DNA from: JANYHF01 sp963732765
GTDB lineage: Bacteria > Pseudomonadota > Alphaproteobacteria > Rhizobiales > Hyphomicrobiaceae
Length of the DNA stretch: 64,000 nucleotides
Direction of reading: 5' to 3'
Assembly: GCA_963732765.1 (NCBI GenBank)
Contig: CAVTAS010000010.1
Span: 62,001-126,000 of the forward strand
Positions within the stretch are counted from its first letter, which is position 1. Each line of letters begins with the position of its first letter. A model generated the notes under the pieces. It was not told the DNA's origin. It did no database searches and worked only from the letters and a program-made list of their open reading frames with translations. This document shows, piece by piece, positions 17,331 to 27,122 of the stretch. The position numbers and the translations under genes are program-made.

Positions 17331-18614
17331 CTACTCAGCCGCCATGCGACCGCTCGCGACACGGTAGCTCCCGGGGTGACGCCGGAACTGGCCGTCCTTC
17401 ATCACCATGGCGATGCGCGAGGGGCCGACCAGCACACTCTGATCCGTGAGCGGATCGCCATCGACCAGGATGAGATCGGCCAGCGCGCCTGCCTTGACGA
17501 TGCCAAGCTCGCCGCCGTGGCCCATCAGTTCGCCGCCGACGCGGGTCGCGCACTGCAGCGCCTCGGCCGGCGAATAGCCGAAGAACTTCACAAAGTGCCC
17601 GATGTCGCGCGCATTGGTGCCGAACGGCGTGATGTTGAAGCCGTAGTCGCCGCCGATCACCACGCGCATGCCGCGCTTGCGCATCTGCTGGTAGGTTTGG
17701 CAGGTGTGCTCGAACTTGCGATAGAGACCCATGCGCTCGACCGTCTCACGACTCATGCCGACGCGATCGTGCTCGAAGACGGCGTTGTGCACGAGGCCAA
17801 CGGCGGGGCCGATGATGACGCGGTCCTTGACGCGCTCCAGCATGTCGAGGGCTTCTTCGTCGGCGTAGTCGCAGTGATAGATGCAATCGACGCCCTGGCG
17901 CACCGCGCGCTTGACGGATTCGGCGGCGCGCGAGTGGCAGGCAACGCGCTTGCCAAAATCGTGTGCGACTTCGACCGCCATGGCCACTTCGGCCTCGCGC
18001 ATCGAGGTAATCTCGGCCTTGGCGTGGCTGACAAACTCGTCGCCCGAAATGTTGATCTTGATGTTGTCGACGCCTTCGCGGCAGCACAGGCGCACGGCCT
18101 GACAGATCGCTTCGGGACCATCGGCGACCAGCCCGAAGCTCTCGGCGTGCATGTGCAGCCGGCGTTCGTCGCCCAGGCCTGCGGTCTGCGTAATCTCGGG
18201 GCTGGCGGCGCGATAGCGGGGACCGGGAAGATGCCCCTCCTCGATCTCGCCGCGCACCACAACATCCAGCCGCATCTTGGCCGATGCCGCCGAATAGGCG
18301 CTGGTAAAACCCATGTCGAACAGCTGGGTGGCCTGCCGGCAGGTGCGTAACAGATGTTCCTCAACCGGGATCTCGCCAAGATCCTTGTTCTGATTGACGC
18401 CGACGAAAGAGAGGTGGCAGTGCCCTTCCACCATGCCCGGCATCAGCGTCATGCCGCGGCCGTCGATCACTTCGCCGGCTTCGGTGCGGGCAATGCGCTC
18501 CTCGCCCTTGGTAACCGCCTTGATGCGGTTGCCTTGAATCAGAACTTCGCCGGGATAGGACGAATCCCCAATGGAATCGAATATGACAACGTTGGCAATC
18601 AATGTTGCGGCCAT
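17331..18614 (-). CDS. Amidohydrolase family protein
   Basis: A 427-residue cytosolic metal-dependent hydrolase. It has the composite-domain start NVVIFDS, the metal motif EGHCHLSFVG, a KINISGDEF strand that may supply a carboxylated Lys, CHSRA and IYHCDY histidines, and IGGDYGF with the catalytic Asp. The C-terminal GIVKAGALADLILVDGDPL is typical of imidazolonepropionase/Xaa-Pro dipeptidase-like amidohydrolases. The substrate is unknown. Start ATG 18614 sits behind GGAGGACCCG; the longer open frame to 18821 lacks family similarity. It is convergent with the reductase gene and divergent from the sugar ABC operon. Confidence 0.9.
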   Translation of the reverse strand: MAATLIANVVIFDSIGDSSYPGEVLIQGNRIKAVTKGEERIARTEAGEVIDGRGMTLMPGMVEGHCHLSFVGVNQNKDLGEIPVEEHLLRTCRQATQLFDMGFTSAYSAASAKMRLDVVVRGEIEEGHLPGPRYRAASPEITQTAGLGDERRLHMHAESFGLVADGPEAICQAVRLCCREGVDNIKINISGDEFVSHAKAEITSMREAEVAMAVEVAHDFGKRVACHSRAAESVKRAVRQGVDCIYHCDYADEEALDMLERVKDRVIIGPAVGLVHNAVFEHDRVGMSRETVERMGLYRKFEHTCQTYQQMRKRGMRVVIGGDYGFNITPFGTNARDIGHFVKFFGYSPAEALQCATRVGGELMGHGGELGIVKAGALADLILVDGDPLTDQSVLVGPSRIAMVMKDGQFRRHPGSYRVASGRMAAE

Positions 18615-18841
18615 CGGGTCCTCCAACAAAAGCGCACAGTCAGCACTGTTTAATTTATTGTAAAGTTGATCAACCGCCAAGCAGCTTGCGGATCGCAGCG
18701 TTTGGACATAGCCTCGGCTTGCTTCAGATTTTCGCGCATGCCGATTGTGCGCGTCGGACTGGAGCCCCGTGTGCGGACCGAAGGCGGTCGGCCGCGCGAC
18801 GTCAATAACAAACATGAACATCGGCTACTGAGGAAACACCC

Positions 18842-19966
18842 ATGACGATCAAAACTGCAGTGACTGCTGCCGTTGCTTTGGCGGCCATGACACTCCCCGC
18901 GCTGGCGGCCGGACCCGAAGTGGTTTCTGGACCAGGTTTCAATCCGGCCTGCTTTGCGCCTTTCAAAGCCGACACTAAGTACATGAAGTTTCCCAAGAAG
19001 GATGGCCCCTACCGGGTCGCCGTCGCCAACGGGTTCGTCGGCAATACCTGGCGCATCCAGATGATCAAGACGGCCAAGGCCTATGCCGAGCAAGCCGACG
19101 TCAAGGGCGACATCAAGGAACTCAAGATCGTTTCGACCGGCACCGACGTCGCTGCTCAGATCGCCGCCATCGATAACTTCATCAACTCCGGCTACGACGC
19201 CATCGTCACCATCGCTGTCAACCCGACGGCGTTTGCTCCCGTGATCAAGCGCGCCAACAAGGCCGGCGTGGTGCTGGTGCCTTTCGACAACGTTCTCGAT
19301 ACTGAGGAAGTCATCCAGGTCAACGAAGACCAGCTTGGCATCGGCAAAATCAACGGCAACTGGATTGTCAAGAATGTGCCCAAGGGCGGCAAGATCCTTG
19401 AAATCCGCGGACTGGCAGGTAACTCGGTGGACCGCGACCGCCACATCGGCTTCCGCAGCATCTTGGAGGCGCCCGGCGCACCGAAATACGAGATCGTCGA
19501 AGTCGTCGGCAACTGGGACGACGGCACGGCCCAAAAGGTCGCCGCCGACGCTCTTGCCGTCCATAAGCGCTTTGACGGACTGATGGTGCAGGGTGGTTCG
19601 ACGGGTGCGGTACGCGCGTTCATGGATGCTGGCCATCCGTTCGTCCCCACGTCGGGCGAGGCCGAAAATGGCTTCCGCAAGCTGTGCGCCGCAAACGCCA
19701 GCAAGGGCCTGCTGTGCTCGTCAGCCGGTCAGTCGCCGGGCTTGGTGGCCATCGCCATGAAGACGGCCATCACCGCGCTCAAGGGCGAAGTGCTGCCGCA
19801 GTATGTGTCGGTGCCGATCCCGCTGGTCGAAGAGCCCGGCTTCAAGGCCGGTGAGAACTTCTACCCGGAGCTGACCGACAATTTCTTCACGCCAAACGAT
19901 TTCCCGCCCTGCGGCGTGAACATCAAGGCCACGGACATCATGGCCAAAACCGAAGAGAACCAATAG
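18842..19966 (+). CDS. Ribose-type sugar ABC transporter substrate-binding protein
   Basis: A 374-residue periplasmic protein with a signal peptide (TAAVALAAMTLPALAA-G) and a Peripla_BP_4 fold: YRVAVANGFVGNTWR, DAIVTIAVNPTAF, VLVPFDNVLD, LEIRGLAGNSVDRDRHIGF. These match the D-ribose/xylose-binding class. It is the first gene of an operon with an RbsA-like ATPase and two permeases. An intrinsic terminator follows, which explains the expected excess of binding protein over the other subunits. The sugar bound cannot be read from the sequence. Confidence 0.92.
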   Translation: MTIKTAVTAAVALAAMTLPALAAGPEVVSGPGFNPACFAPFKADTKYMKFPKKDGPYRVAVANGFVGNTWRIQMIKTAKAYAEQADVKGDIKELKIVSTGTDVAAQIAAIDNFINSGYDAIVTIAVNPTAFAPVIKRANKAGVVLVPFDNVLDTEEVIQVNEDQLGIGKINGNWIVKNVPKGGKILEIRGLAGNSVDRDRHIGFRSILEAPGAPKYEIVEVVGNWDDGTAQKVAADALAVHKRFDGLMVQGGSTGAVRAFMDAGHPFVPTSGEAENGFRKLCAANASKGLLCSSAGQSPGLVAIAMKTAITALKGEVLPQYVSVPIPLVEEPGFKAGENFYPELTDNFFTPNDFPPCGVNIKATDIMAKTEENQ

Positions 19967-19976
19967 TTTTTGCGAG

Positions 19977-20008
19977 CGGCGGTCCGGCAACGGGCCGCCG
20001 TTTCTCTT
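19977..20008 (+). terminator. Intrinsic terminator/attenuator after the binding-protein gene
   Basis: Arms 19977-19985 and 19992-20000 form a GC-rich nine-pair stem (one G-U pair) with a six-base loop, followed by TTTCTCTTT. It lies 10 bases after the binding-protein stop, inside the operon, so partial termination would favour the first gene. Confidence 0.65.
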
Positions 20009-20021
20009 TGGGGGCCGTTCC

Positions 20022-21521
20022 TTGTCCGCACCTTTGCTCGAGCTTAAGCGCATCAGCAAGCGCTATGGCGGTATTGCCGCCTTGACCGATGTCGACTTCG
20101 TTGCCCAGGCAGGAGAAATCCACGCCGTGCTGGGTGAGAACGGCGCTGGCAAGTCCACCCTGATCAAGATCGCATCCGGCGTCACCGATCCTAGCGACGG
20201 CGAGATGCTGTTCGAGGGTAAGCCCGTCACGTTTCGGACGCCCGCCGACGCCAAGCACGCGGGCATCGTCTGCGTGTTCCAGGAACTATCGCTGCTGCCC
20301 GATCTGACGGTGGCAGACAATCTGTGCGTGGTCGATCCGCCCACGCACCTCGGCCTGATCGACGCCAAGGCGCAGCGCAAGATCGCCGAGGCCTTGCTCG
20401 CCCGCGTTGGCTGCTCGGATGTCCACCCGATGGAGCTGGTGCGCAACCTGCCGCTGTCGCGCCGCCAGATGGTGGAGATCGCCAAGGCGCTCGGCAAGAA
20501 GCCGAAGCTGCTGATCCTGGATGAGGCGACCTCCGCGCTCACTGCCGACGATGTGCAGCGTGTCTACGGGATAATCCGTAGCCTGAAGGCCGAGGGCGTG
20601 GGCGTTCTCTACGTCTCGCACCGCATGCACGAGATCGAGGCGCTGGCCGATACTGCGACGGTGTTCCGCAACGGCCGCCGCATCGAGACTTTCGCCAAGG
20701 GCAGCCGCTCCGTCAACGACATCATCAAAATGATGATCGGCCGCGACGTCAGCCATGCCTATCCGGTGAAGCCCGCGCGCCGCGCCGCGCTTGAACCCGC
20801 GCTCACCGTCTCCAAGCTGAATTGGGGACGTGAGCTGAACGATATCGACCTCACGGTCGGCAAGGGCGAGATCGTCGGCCTCGGCGGGCTCGATGGCCAA
20901 GGCCAGCGCGACCTGCTGTTGTCCTTGTTTGGCGTGCTGCGCGGCGTCAGCGGCGACATCTCGGTGGCGGGCGCCAAGGCGATGCTCAACTCGCCACGCG
21001 CCGCCATGCGCACCACCGTGCCGATGGCGCTGATCCCCGAGGACCGCAAGACCGAGGGCCTGATGCTGCCGATGAGCGTGCGCGACAACCTCACGCTGGC
21101 CGCCCTGCCGCAATTGCGCGGAAGCTTTGGCGTAGATGCCGTCAAGGAGGATGCAGCCGTCGGCGCCATGGTCGAGCAGATGCAGATCAAAGCGCCAGAC
21201 GTGGGGGCGGCCGTCTCGACCCTATCGGGCGGCAACCAGCAAAAGGTCGTGCTCGGCAAATGGCTGATGACCAAGCCCGGCATTATCTTGCTCAACGATC
21301 CCACGCGCGGCATCGACGTCGGCACCAAGCAGGAAATTTACAAGCTGATGCGCGCGCTGGCCGACCAGGGCGCCGCCATCGTCTTCTATTCCACCGACTA
21401 TGCCGAACTGATCGGCTGCTGTGACCGCGTGTTGGTGCTGTACGGCGGGCGCATCACGCGCGAACTTGCGGGGGCCGAACTGACCGAGCACGAGTTGATC
21501 TCAAGCGCGCTTGAACGTTGA
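20022..21521 (+). CDS. Sugar ABC transporter ATP-binding protein (RbsA/XylG type)
   Basis: A 499-residue protein with two nucleotide-binding domains. The first has Walker A GENGAGKSTL (about 40), signature LPLSRRQMVEIAK and Walker B LLILDEAT. The second has a degenerate Walker A region (GLGGLDGQGQRDLL), signature LSGGNQQKVVLGKW and IILLNDPTRG. That layout is specific to the ribose/xylose/galactose class. The start is TTG at 20022, behind GGGGGCC; no ATG is available upstream in frame. It pairs with the two following permeases. Confidence 0.92.
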   Translation: MSAPLLELKRISKRYGGIAALTDVDFVAQAGEIHAVLGENGAGKSTLIKIASGVTDPSDGEMLFEGKPVTFRTPADAKHAGIVCVFQELSLLPDLTVADNLCVVDPPTHLGLIDAKAQRKIAEALLARVGCSDVHPMELVRNLPLSRRQMVEIAKALGKKPKLLILDEATSALTADDVQRVYGIIRSLKAEGVGVLYVSHRMHEIEALADTATVFRNGRRIETFAKGSRSVNDIIKMMIGRDVSHAYPVKPARRAALEPALTVSKLNWGRELNDIDLTVGKGEIVGLGGLDGQGQRDLLLSLFGVLRGVSGDISVAGAKAMLNSPRAAMRTTVPMALIPEDRKTEGLMLPMSVRDNLTLAALPQLRGSFGVDAVKEDAAVGAMVEQMQIKAPDVGAAVSTLSGGNQQKVVLGKWLMTKPGIILLNDPTRGIDVGTKQEIYKLMRALADQGAAIVFYSTDYAELIGCCDRVLVLYGGRITRELAGAELTEHELISSALER

Positions 21522-21533
21522 AGGGAAGGCGGC

Positions 21534-22514
21534 ATGAGCGACTGGAAATACTGGTTGAGCCACAACGCCGGCACGCTGACGGCGCTGGTGCTGTTTGCGG
21601 TGATGTTCTCGATCTACATCGGCAATCATTCCGTGGGCCTCAATCCGGCGGTCGCCACCACCGCCGCCAACAAAGCGGTGCTGCTGGCCCTGGTCGCCAT
21701 GGCGCAGACGCTGCCGGTGCTGACGCGGGGCCTGGACCTTTCTACCGGAATGATCTTTGTGCTGGCCAATTGCATCGCTTCGACCATCGTCGTCGGCTCG
21801 GTTGGCTCGGGCCTGCTGGGCTGTGTCGTCGTGCTGTTGGCGGGCAGCGCCGCCGGCTTCATCAACGGCGCCGTCGTCGTGTGGGGTCGCCTGCAGCCGA
21901 TCATCACCACGCTGGCGACCGGCGCCATCTACTACGGCATCGCGCTGTTCATCCGCCCCGCCCCCGGCGGCGATGTGCAGGCCGACATCGCCGATCTGGT
22001 CACGGGACAGATTTTCGGCACCATACCCGCATCGCTTTTCCTGCTGCTCGCCGTCGTGCTGCTGATCTGGGTGCCCTACCGGCGCTCGGTGCTCGGGCGT
22101 GCGGCCTATGCGGTCGGCTCCAACGAGCAGGCGGCCTATATGTCGGGCGTTCCGGTGCGCGACGCCAAGCTGCTGGCCTATACGCTGAGCGGCCTGATCG
22201 CGGCCATCGGCGGCCTGGTGCTGACCTTCAACACCTATTCCGGCGAAGCGTCCTCGGCCATCGGCGGCACCTATACGCTGAACTCCATCGCGGCGGTGGT
22301 GATCGGCGGTACCTCCCTGTTTGGCGGCTGGGGATCGGCGATCGGGTCGGTGTTCGGCGCCTTCGTGCTGCGCACCATCGAGGACCTGCTGTTCGTGTTC
22401 GATCTACCGCCCTTGTGGCAGCCGCTGTTCCAGGGCGTGGTGCTGCTGACCGCCGTCAGCCTCGGGGCCGTCCGCGTCTTCCGCATCCGCAACCGGCTGG
22501 AGCTGTTCACATGA
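21534..22514 (+). CDS. Sugar ABC transporter permease 1 (BPD_transp_2)
   Basis: A 326-residue membrane protein of the RbsC/XylH family, with eight or more helices. Motifs: LPVLTRGLDLSTGMIFVLANC, LQPIITTLATGAIYYGIALF, AYAVGSNEQAAYMSGV and AAVVIGGTSLFGGWGSAIGS. ATG 21534 follows AGGGAAGG. It overlaps the second permease by four bases (ATGA), so the two are probably made together and form a heterodimeric channel. Confidence 0.92.
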   Translation: MSDWKYWLSHNAGTLTALVLFAVMFSIYIGNHSVGLNPAVATTAANKAVLLALVAMAQTLPVLTRGLDLSTGMIFVLANCIASTIVVGSVGSGLLGCVVVLLAGSAAGFINGAVVVWGRLQPIITTLATGAIYYGIALFIRPAPGGDVQADIADLVTGQIFGTIPASLFLLLAVVLLIWVPYRRSVLGRAAYAVGSNEQAAYMSGVPVRDAKLLAYTLSGLIAAIGGLVLTFNTYSGEASSAIGGTYTLNSIAAVVIGGTSLFGGWGSAIGSVFGAFVLRTIEDLLFVFDLPPLWQPLFQGVVLLTAVSLGAVRVFRIRNRLELFT

Positions 22515-23494
22515 GCGCGACCACCTCCACGGCCAGCTTGGCAGCGCGCCTGGGCATCGACCGCGCGGTTGCCATCGCTTTCGGCTGCATCATTCTGCTT
22601 CTGCTCGGCGGCGCGCTCTATTCTCGCGAATTCCTGTCGCCGAATTACCTGCTGCAGCAACTCCAGATCGCCGCCTTCCTCGGCGTCATTGCCTCCGGGG
22701 CGATGATGGTGATCCTGCTCGGCCATATCGATCTATCAATTCCATGGGTGGTGACGCTCGGCGCCATGATGGCGACGGCGCTGCCCGGCTGGCTGCCGCA
22801 ACCCTGGGGGACGGTGCTGGCTATCCCCTTCGGCATCCTGTGCGGCGCGCTGATCGGCGTCTGCAATGGCCTCGGCGTCGCTTTCCTGCGACTGCCCTCG
22901 ATGATCTTTACGCTGGGCATGAACGCCGTGGTGCAGGGCTTCATGGTGCTGCACACCGGTGGCTTCGCCCCTCAGGATCACTCCACCGACGCCATGCACT
23001 TCCTGGCCGTGACCCGCACCATCCCCGGCATTCCTAACGCCCTGTTCGTCTGGGCGTTCGCCGGTCTCATCGTCGTGCTCATCCTCACGCGCACCGCCTT
23101 CGGGCGCGCCGTCTACGCCATCGGCAACCGGGAATCCGCGGCCTATCTCTCGGGCATCAACACCAACGCGGTGCTGATCGGCTGTTTCGCCTTGTGCGGC
23201 GCCTTCGCGGCGTTTGCCGGCGTGCTGCTGGCGGGCTATTCGACCAAGGCCTATCAGGGCATGGGCGATCCCTACCTGCTGCCCGCGATCGCCGCCGTGG
23301 TGCTGGGCGGCACCAACATCCTGGGTGGGCGCGGCAACTATGCCGGCACCATCGCGGGCGTCATCCTGATCACGCTGCTGCAATCCATCCTGTCGGTGAT
23401 GCAGATGCCCGAGGCCGGCCGGCAGATCATCTACGGCACGGTCATCGTCAGCATGCTGCTTCTTTATGGCCGGGGAGCCAAGGCACGCTCATGA
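22511..23494 (+). CDS. Sugar ABC transporter permease 2 (BPD_transp_2)
   Basis: A 327-residue RbsC-like permease, paralogous to the upstream gene. Motifs GHIDLSIPWVVTLGAMM, LPSMIFTLGMNAVVQGF, VYAIGNRESAAYLSGIN and AVVLGGTNILGGRGNYAGT are in the expected order. It starts inside the stop of permease 1 and ends overlapping the RraA-like gene by four bases, so transport and the following enzyme are co-translated. Confidence 0.92.
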   Translation: MSATTSTASLAARLGIDRAVAIAFGCIILLLLGGALYSREFLSPNYLLQQLQIAAFLGVIASGAMMVILLGHIDLSIPWVVTLGAMMATALPGWLPQPWGTVLAIPFGILCGALIGVCNGLGVAFLRLPSMIFTLGMNAVVQGFMVLHTGGFAPQDHSTDAMHFLAVTRTIPGIPNALFVWAFAGLIVVLILTRTAFGRAVYAIGNRESAAYLSGINTNAVLIGCFALCGAFAAFAGVLLAGYSTKAYQGMGDPYLLPAIAAVVLGGTNILGGRGNYAGTIAGVILITLLQSILSVMQMPEAGRQIIYGTVIVSMLLLYGRGAKARS

Positions 23495-24177
23495 TTGAAG
23501 AGCCACCCCTGCTGACCCTGGCGCGCACCATCGAGCGCCCCAAGCCCAAACAGATCGAAGCCTTCCGGGGCGTCCCGACCAGTTTCATCTGCGATGCCAT
23601 GGGCGGGTCGGGCGCGCTCGACTGGCGCATCAAGCCGTTCGGGCCGCCGTACGCTCTCGGCGTCGCGCTCACCTGCCATTGCGGTCCGGCCGATATTCTG
23701 GCGCTCGCCGCCGCCGTGCAGACTTGCCAACCGGGCGATATCATCGTCGCAGCCACCGATGGCCACACCGGCACCGCCGTAGTGGGCGACCTGACGCTCG
23801 GTATCGCCAAAAACCGCGGCGCGGCCGGCTTTGTGACCGACGGCTTGATCCGCGACCTTTCCGATATCGAGGCGCTTGCGTTCCCCGTGTTCGCCATTGG
23901 GGTCTGCCCCAATTCGCCCTACGGCAAGGGACCGGGCACCGTCGGCCTGCCCATCGTGTGCGGCGGCCGGACCGTCTCGTCAGGCGATATCGTCATCGCC
24001 GATCGCGACGGCGTCGTCACCGTGCCCCGCCCGATGATCGCCGAAGTGCTGGCCAAGCTGAAAGAGGTGAAAGCCGCCGAGGCCGCCATGCTGGAGCGCG
24101 TGCGCGGCGGCTTGAAGGACGTCGGCAAGGCGGCCGAACTCTTGAAGAGCGACAAGGTCCGCTACATCGACGTCTAG
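23491..24177 (+). CDS. RraA-family aldolase/demethylmenaquinone methyltransferase-like protein
   Basis: A 228-residue RraA-like protein. PTSFICDAMGGSGALDWRIKPFGPP starts the family, and GDIIVAATDGHTGTAVVGD, GFVTDGLIRDL and PGTVGLPIVCGGRTVSSGDIVIAD follow. Members act as 4-hydroxy-4-methyl-2-oxoglutarate or oxaloacetate-type aldolases, or as RNase E regulators. Placement in a sugar importer operon by four-base overlap favours an aldolase acting on a sugar-derived 2-keto acid (inference). Confidence 0.88.
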   Translation: MIEEPPLLTLARTIERPKPKQIEAFRGVPTSFICDAMGGSGALDWRIKPFGPPYALGVALTCHCGPADILALAAAVQTCQPGDIIVAATDGHTGTAVVGDLTLGIAKNRGAAGFVTDGLIRDLSDIEALAFPVFAIGVCPNSPYGKGPGTVGLPIVCGGRTVSSGDIVIADRDGVVTVPRPMIAEVLAKLKEVKAAEAAMLERVRGGLKDVGKAAELLKSDKVRYIDV

Positions 24178-24306
24178 CGCAACCATCTTGCCGCATCGCC
24201 TCGCGGCCCGATCAAGCCTGCCCGTCAAAGCCTCTCGACCGCCGATGATGCATGCACTAGCCTCGCGCGATAAGTCTCGCAGCGAGTACGAGCAGGAGCA
24301 GTCGAC

Positions 24307-25371
24307 ATGGCCTCGGTTGATGTCATCGATATCCGCAAATCCTACGGCGCCCAGGAGGTGATCCATGGCGTGTCCGTAGCCATTGCCGATGGCGAGTTTG
24401 TCATTCTGGTTGGGCCATCCGGCTGCGGCAAGTCCACGCTTCTGCGCATGATCGCGGGGCTGGAAAGCATTGGTGGCGGCACTATCAGGATCGGCGACCG
24501 GGTGGTCAACGGCCTGGCGCCCAAGGACCGCGACATCGCCATGGTGTTCCAGAATTATGCGCTGTACCCGCACAAGACCGTCGCCGAAAACATGGGCTTT
24601 GCCCTCAAACTGCGCCACACTCCCAAGGCCGAGATCGAGGCGCGTGTCCGCCGCGCGGCCGAGATTCTCGACGTCGTGCCGTATCTCAGCCGCTACCCGC
24701 GCCAGCTGTCGGGCGGCCAGCGCCAGCGGGTCGCCATGGGCCGCGCCATCGTGCGCGATCCCGCCGTGTTCCTGTTCGACGAACCGCTCTCCAACCTCGA
24801 CGCCAAGCTGCGCGTGCAGATGCGCGCCGAGATCAAGGAGCTGCACCAGCGCCTGAAGACCACCACCGTCTACGTCACGCACGACCAAGTCGAAGCCATG
24901 ACCATGGCCGACCGGATTGTCGTGATGCACGACGGCATCGTCGAGCAGATCGGCACACCGCTGGAGCTATACGACCGTCCGGCCAATATGTTCGTGGCCG
25001 GCTTCATCGGCTCGCCGTCGATGAACCTGCTCAAGGGCAAAGTGAAACTCAACGGCCGGGCCAGCTTTGTCACCGACGGCGGCGTGACCATGCCGCTGGC
25101 CACCGCCCCCGCCGGCAGCGACGGCCGCCCGGCCTACTACGGCTTCCGCCCCGAGCACCTGACGCTCGGCGGCTCAGAGGTGAAGGCCGAAGTCTCGGTG
25201 CTGGAGCCAACCGGTTCGGAGACGCAGGTGTTCGCGAAGCTCGGCACGCAAAAGATCGTCGGTGTGTTCCGTGAGCGGATCGTCGCGCAATCAGGCGATA
25301 TGCTGGCGATCACGCCGAAGCTGGATGCCGTGCATCTGTTCGATGCGGAAAGCGGCGTGCGGCTGGTGTGA
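24307..25371 (+). CDS. ugpC: MalK/UgpC-type sugar ABC transporter ATP-binding protein
   Basis: A 354-residue ATPase with Walker A GPSGCGKSTLLRM, Q-loop VFQNYALYPHKT, signature LSGGQRQRVAMGR, Walker B VFLFDEPLSNLDAKLR and a C-terminal OB-fold regulatory domain (GFRPEHLTLG). It serves the MalFGK-type importers, so its partners are probably the Tat-exported binding protein and permeases at 31.6-36.0 kb rather than the ribose-type system just upstream. It has its own 129-base leader. ugpC is used as a family label. Confidence 0.9.
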   Translation: MASVDVIDIRKSYGAQEVIHGVSVAIADGEFVILVGPSGCGKSTLLRMIAGLESIGGGTIRIGDRVVNGLAPKDRDIAMVFQNYALYPHKTVAENMGFALKLRHTPKAEIEARVRRAAEILDVVPYLSRYPRQLSGGQRQRVAMGRAIVRDPAVFLFDEPLSNLDAKLRVQMRAEIKELHQRLKTTTVYVTHDQVEAMTMADRIVVMHDGIVEQIGTPLELYDRPANMFVAGFIGSPSMNLLKGKVKLNGRASFVTDGGVTMPLATAPAGSDGRPAYYGFRPEHLTLGGSEVKAEVSVLEPTGSETQVFAKLGTQKIVGVFRERIVAQSGDMLAITPKLDAVHLFDAESGVRLV

Positions 25372-25414
25372 GCGGGCTGACAGTCCGACGCTGGCGTGAT
25401 ATTTGGATTGCACC

Positions 25415-26015
25415 ATGGAACTCCTCAAAGAGCGCCCCGCTCCGCCCACCACCAATGCCGCCGAGGGCCTGCCCCGGCGTCCCTGGACACTCACCGATAT
25501 CAAGAAGATGATGGCCGCCGGCATCATCGGCGAGCACGAGCGGTTCGAGCTGATCGGCGGGGAGATCGTGCCGATGTCGCCCAAGGGGGTCCGCCACGAG
25601 ACACTGAAAATGGATCTGAACCGCTTCTGGGCCAAGCGATTGTCACACGATCTCAACATGCTGACGGAGACCACGCTCTACGTCACAGAGACTGAATTCC
25701 GCGAGCCGGATTTTGTTTTCTGGCCGCGTTCGATCCTGGTGAAGGACTTGAAGCCGGCAGTGATCCAGCTCCTGGTCGAGGTCGCGGATTCGAGTTCTGT
25801 TGTACGATACGACCGCCAAGGCGCGCGCCTATGCAGGCTTCGGCATTGTCGAGTATTGGGTCGTCGACGCCGTCCGCCTGGTCACCCATGTTCACCGGGA
25901 GCCGGAGGCTGGAGGCTATCGGCGCATCCGGCAAATGGGCCCGAAGGCGTTGCTGAAGCCCCAGCAGCTGCCCGAGCTGTCCCTGAGGCTGGCGGACCTC
26001 GGCGTTGAGACGTAA
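25415..26015 (+). pseudogene. Uma2-family (DUF820) nuclease-like gene, frameshifted
   Basis: The first 125 or so residues (PWTLTDIKKMMAAGIIGEHERFELIGGEIVPM; FREPDFVFWP; LLVEVADSS) are the Uma2 PD-(D/E)XK-like fold. At about 25797 the frame shifts; the remainder (YDTTAKARAYAGFGIVEYW, VVDAVRLVTHVHREPEAG) continues in another frame to 26015. A single-base change restores the family pattern VEVADSSxxYDTxxKARxYA. Either a natural frameshift or a sequencing error. Function of Uma2 proteins is unproven. An intact relative lies at 33347. Confidence 0.8.
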
Positions 26016-26069
26016 AGGCTATGTTGATCGCGTGATCAGGCCACAGGTCGGAACTTTCGTTGCACGGCA

Positions 26070-26729
26070 CTACCGCACCCCACGTTCCGTCAGCCCACGC
26101 TGCTTCATTCGCCAGACCAGCACATCGAACCGGTCCTGACCGAAGAAGGGCTCGCCCTCGAACACCATGGTGGGTACGCCCCAATGGCCGGCGGCGCGCA
26201 AGGCCGCGTCGTTGGCGGCAAGCTCAGCCTCGGCATGGTCGTGACGCTGCGCGATATCAAGATCGAGGTCGGCCAGTCGTAAACCGGCGCGCTGCGCAGC
26301 TCCGGCCAGATGGTCGCCATGATGCCAGCCATCGGTTCTGCCATCCCAGAGCAATGTCGCCACCTCCGAGGCAAATTCCAAACCGCGCCCGCGTGCGACA
26401 GCGGCTATCCCAAGATGTCCCAACCGGCGCGCCAATGGCTGTTCGGCAGCGATCGCCAAAGTCGTTGGGTCTTGCGCGATCGGATCGGGGATGGGACGGC
26501 GGAACGGCAGGCCGTGAAAGGCGGCGGCGCGGGCGCTGTCCTTCATGAAGTAGGGCCGCGCCATCGGGTCCATGCGCTGGAAATAGTTCGGATTTCGGAT
26601 GGCGGCCGGATGCACCACGGCGAGATCCACGGTCACGTCGTAGGCTTGCCGTAACGCCATCACGCGGGGCAGCACGATGTACGAGTAGGGGCTGCGGAAC
26701 GACCAATAGAGGCGAAAGGTCAGCGGCAT
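26070..26729 (-). CDS. DsbA-family / 2-hydroxychromene-2-carboxylate isomerase-like protein
   Basis: A 219-residue thioredoxin-fold protein of the HCCA isomerase/DsbA-like class. LTFRLYWSFRSPYSYIVLPRV is the family start with active-site Ser instead of Cys-Cys, and HWGVPTMVFEGEPFFGQDRFDVL the family end. HCCA isomerases are glutathione-dependent kappa-class GST relatives in aromatic degradation. Whether this member works on chromene or another compound is open. ATG 26729 is chosen since the family begins there, though the frame is open to 26795. Confidence 0.88.
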   Translation of the reverse strand: MPLTFRLYWSFRSPYSYIVLPRVMALRQAYDVTVDLAVVHPAAIRNPNYFQRMDPMARPYFMKDSARAAAFHGLPFRRPIPDPIAQDPTTLAIAAEQPLARRLGHLGIAAVARGRGLEFASEVATLLWDGRTDGWHHGDHLAGAAQRAGLRLADLDLDIAQRHDHAEAELAANDAALRAAGHWGVPTMVFEGEPFFGQDRFDVLVWRMKQRGLTERGVR

Positions 26730-27122
26730 TTGGACGGGCTCTGCAGTGATGGACAGCGTTGAGCAATCGTTCGAACCAACATCGACCAACAACATGAATT
26801 GACGCTTCCCGGACGTCGGCGCGCTCTTTCTTCGCGCGTCGAAGATCCGGGATCGTTACCACGCGGAGATTGACTGTTCCAACCCCACGCCCAGTTTCCA
26901 TGGGCGGGCGCGCCAATGGTGTCTCAACTCTACCAGGGAACGGTCCCGGATATCTGCCGCGCGAAGGCGCGCGTCAGATTCCGGGAAGTGTGTGAAGCTT
27001 CGCATTGCCATATGCGCTGGCTCAAGTGTGCACAAACCCGGCGGACTTGTCTTGATCTCGACGGCGCGCGCGCAGTGTGCAAACTTGCGGCTAACCAACA
27101 ACACGACTGGAGGAACCCCCCA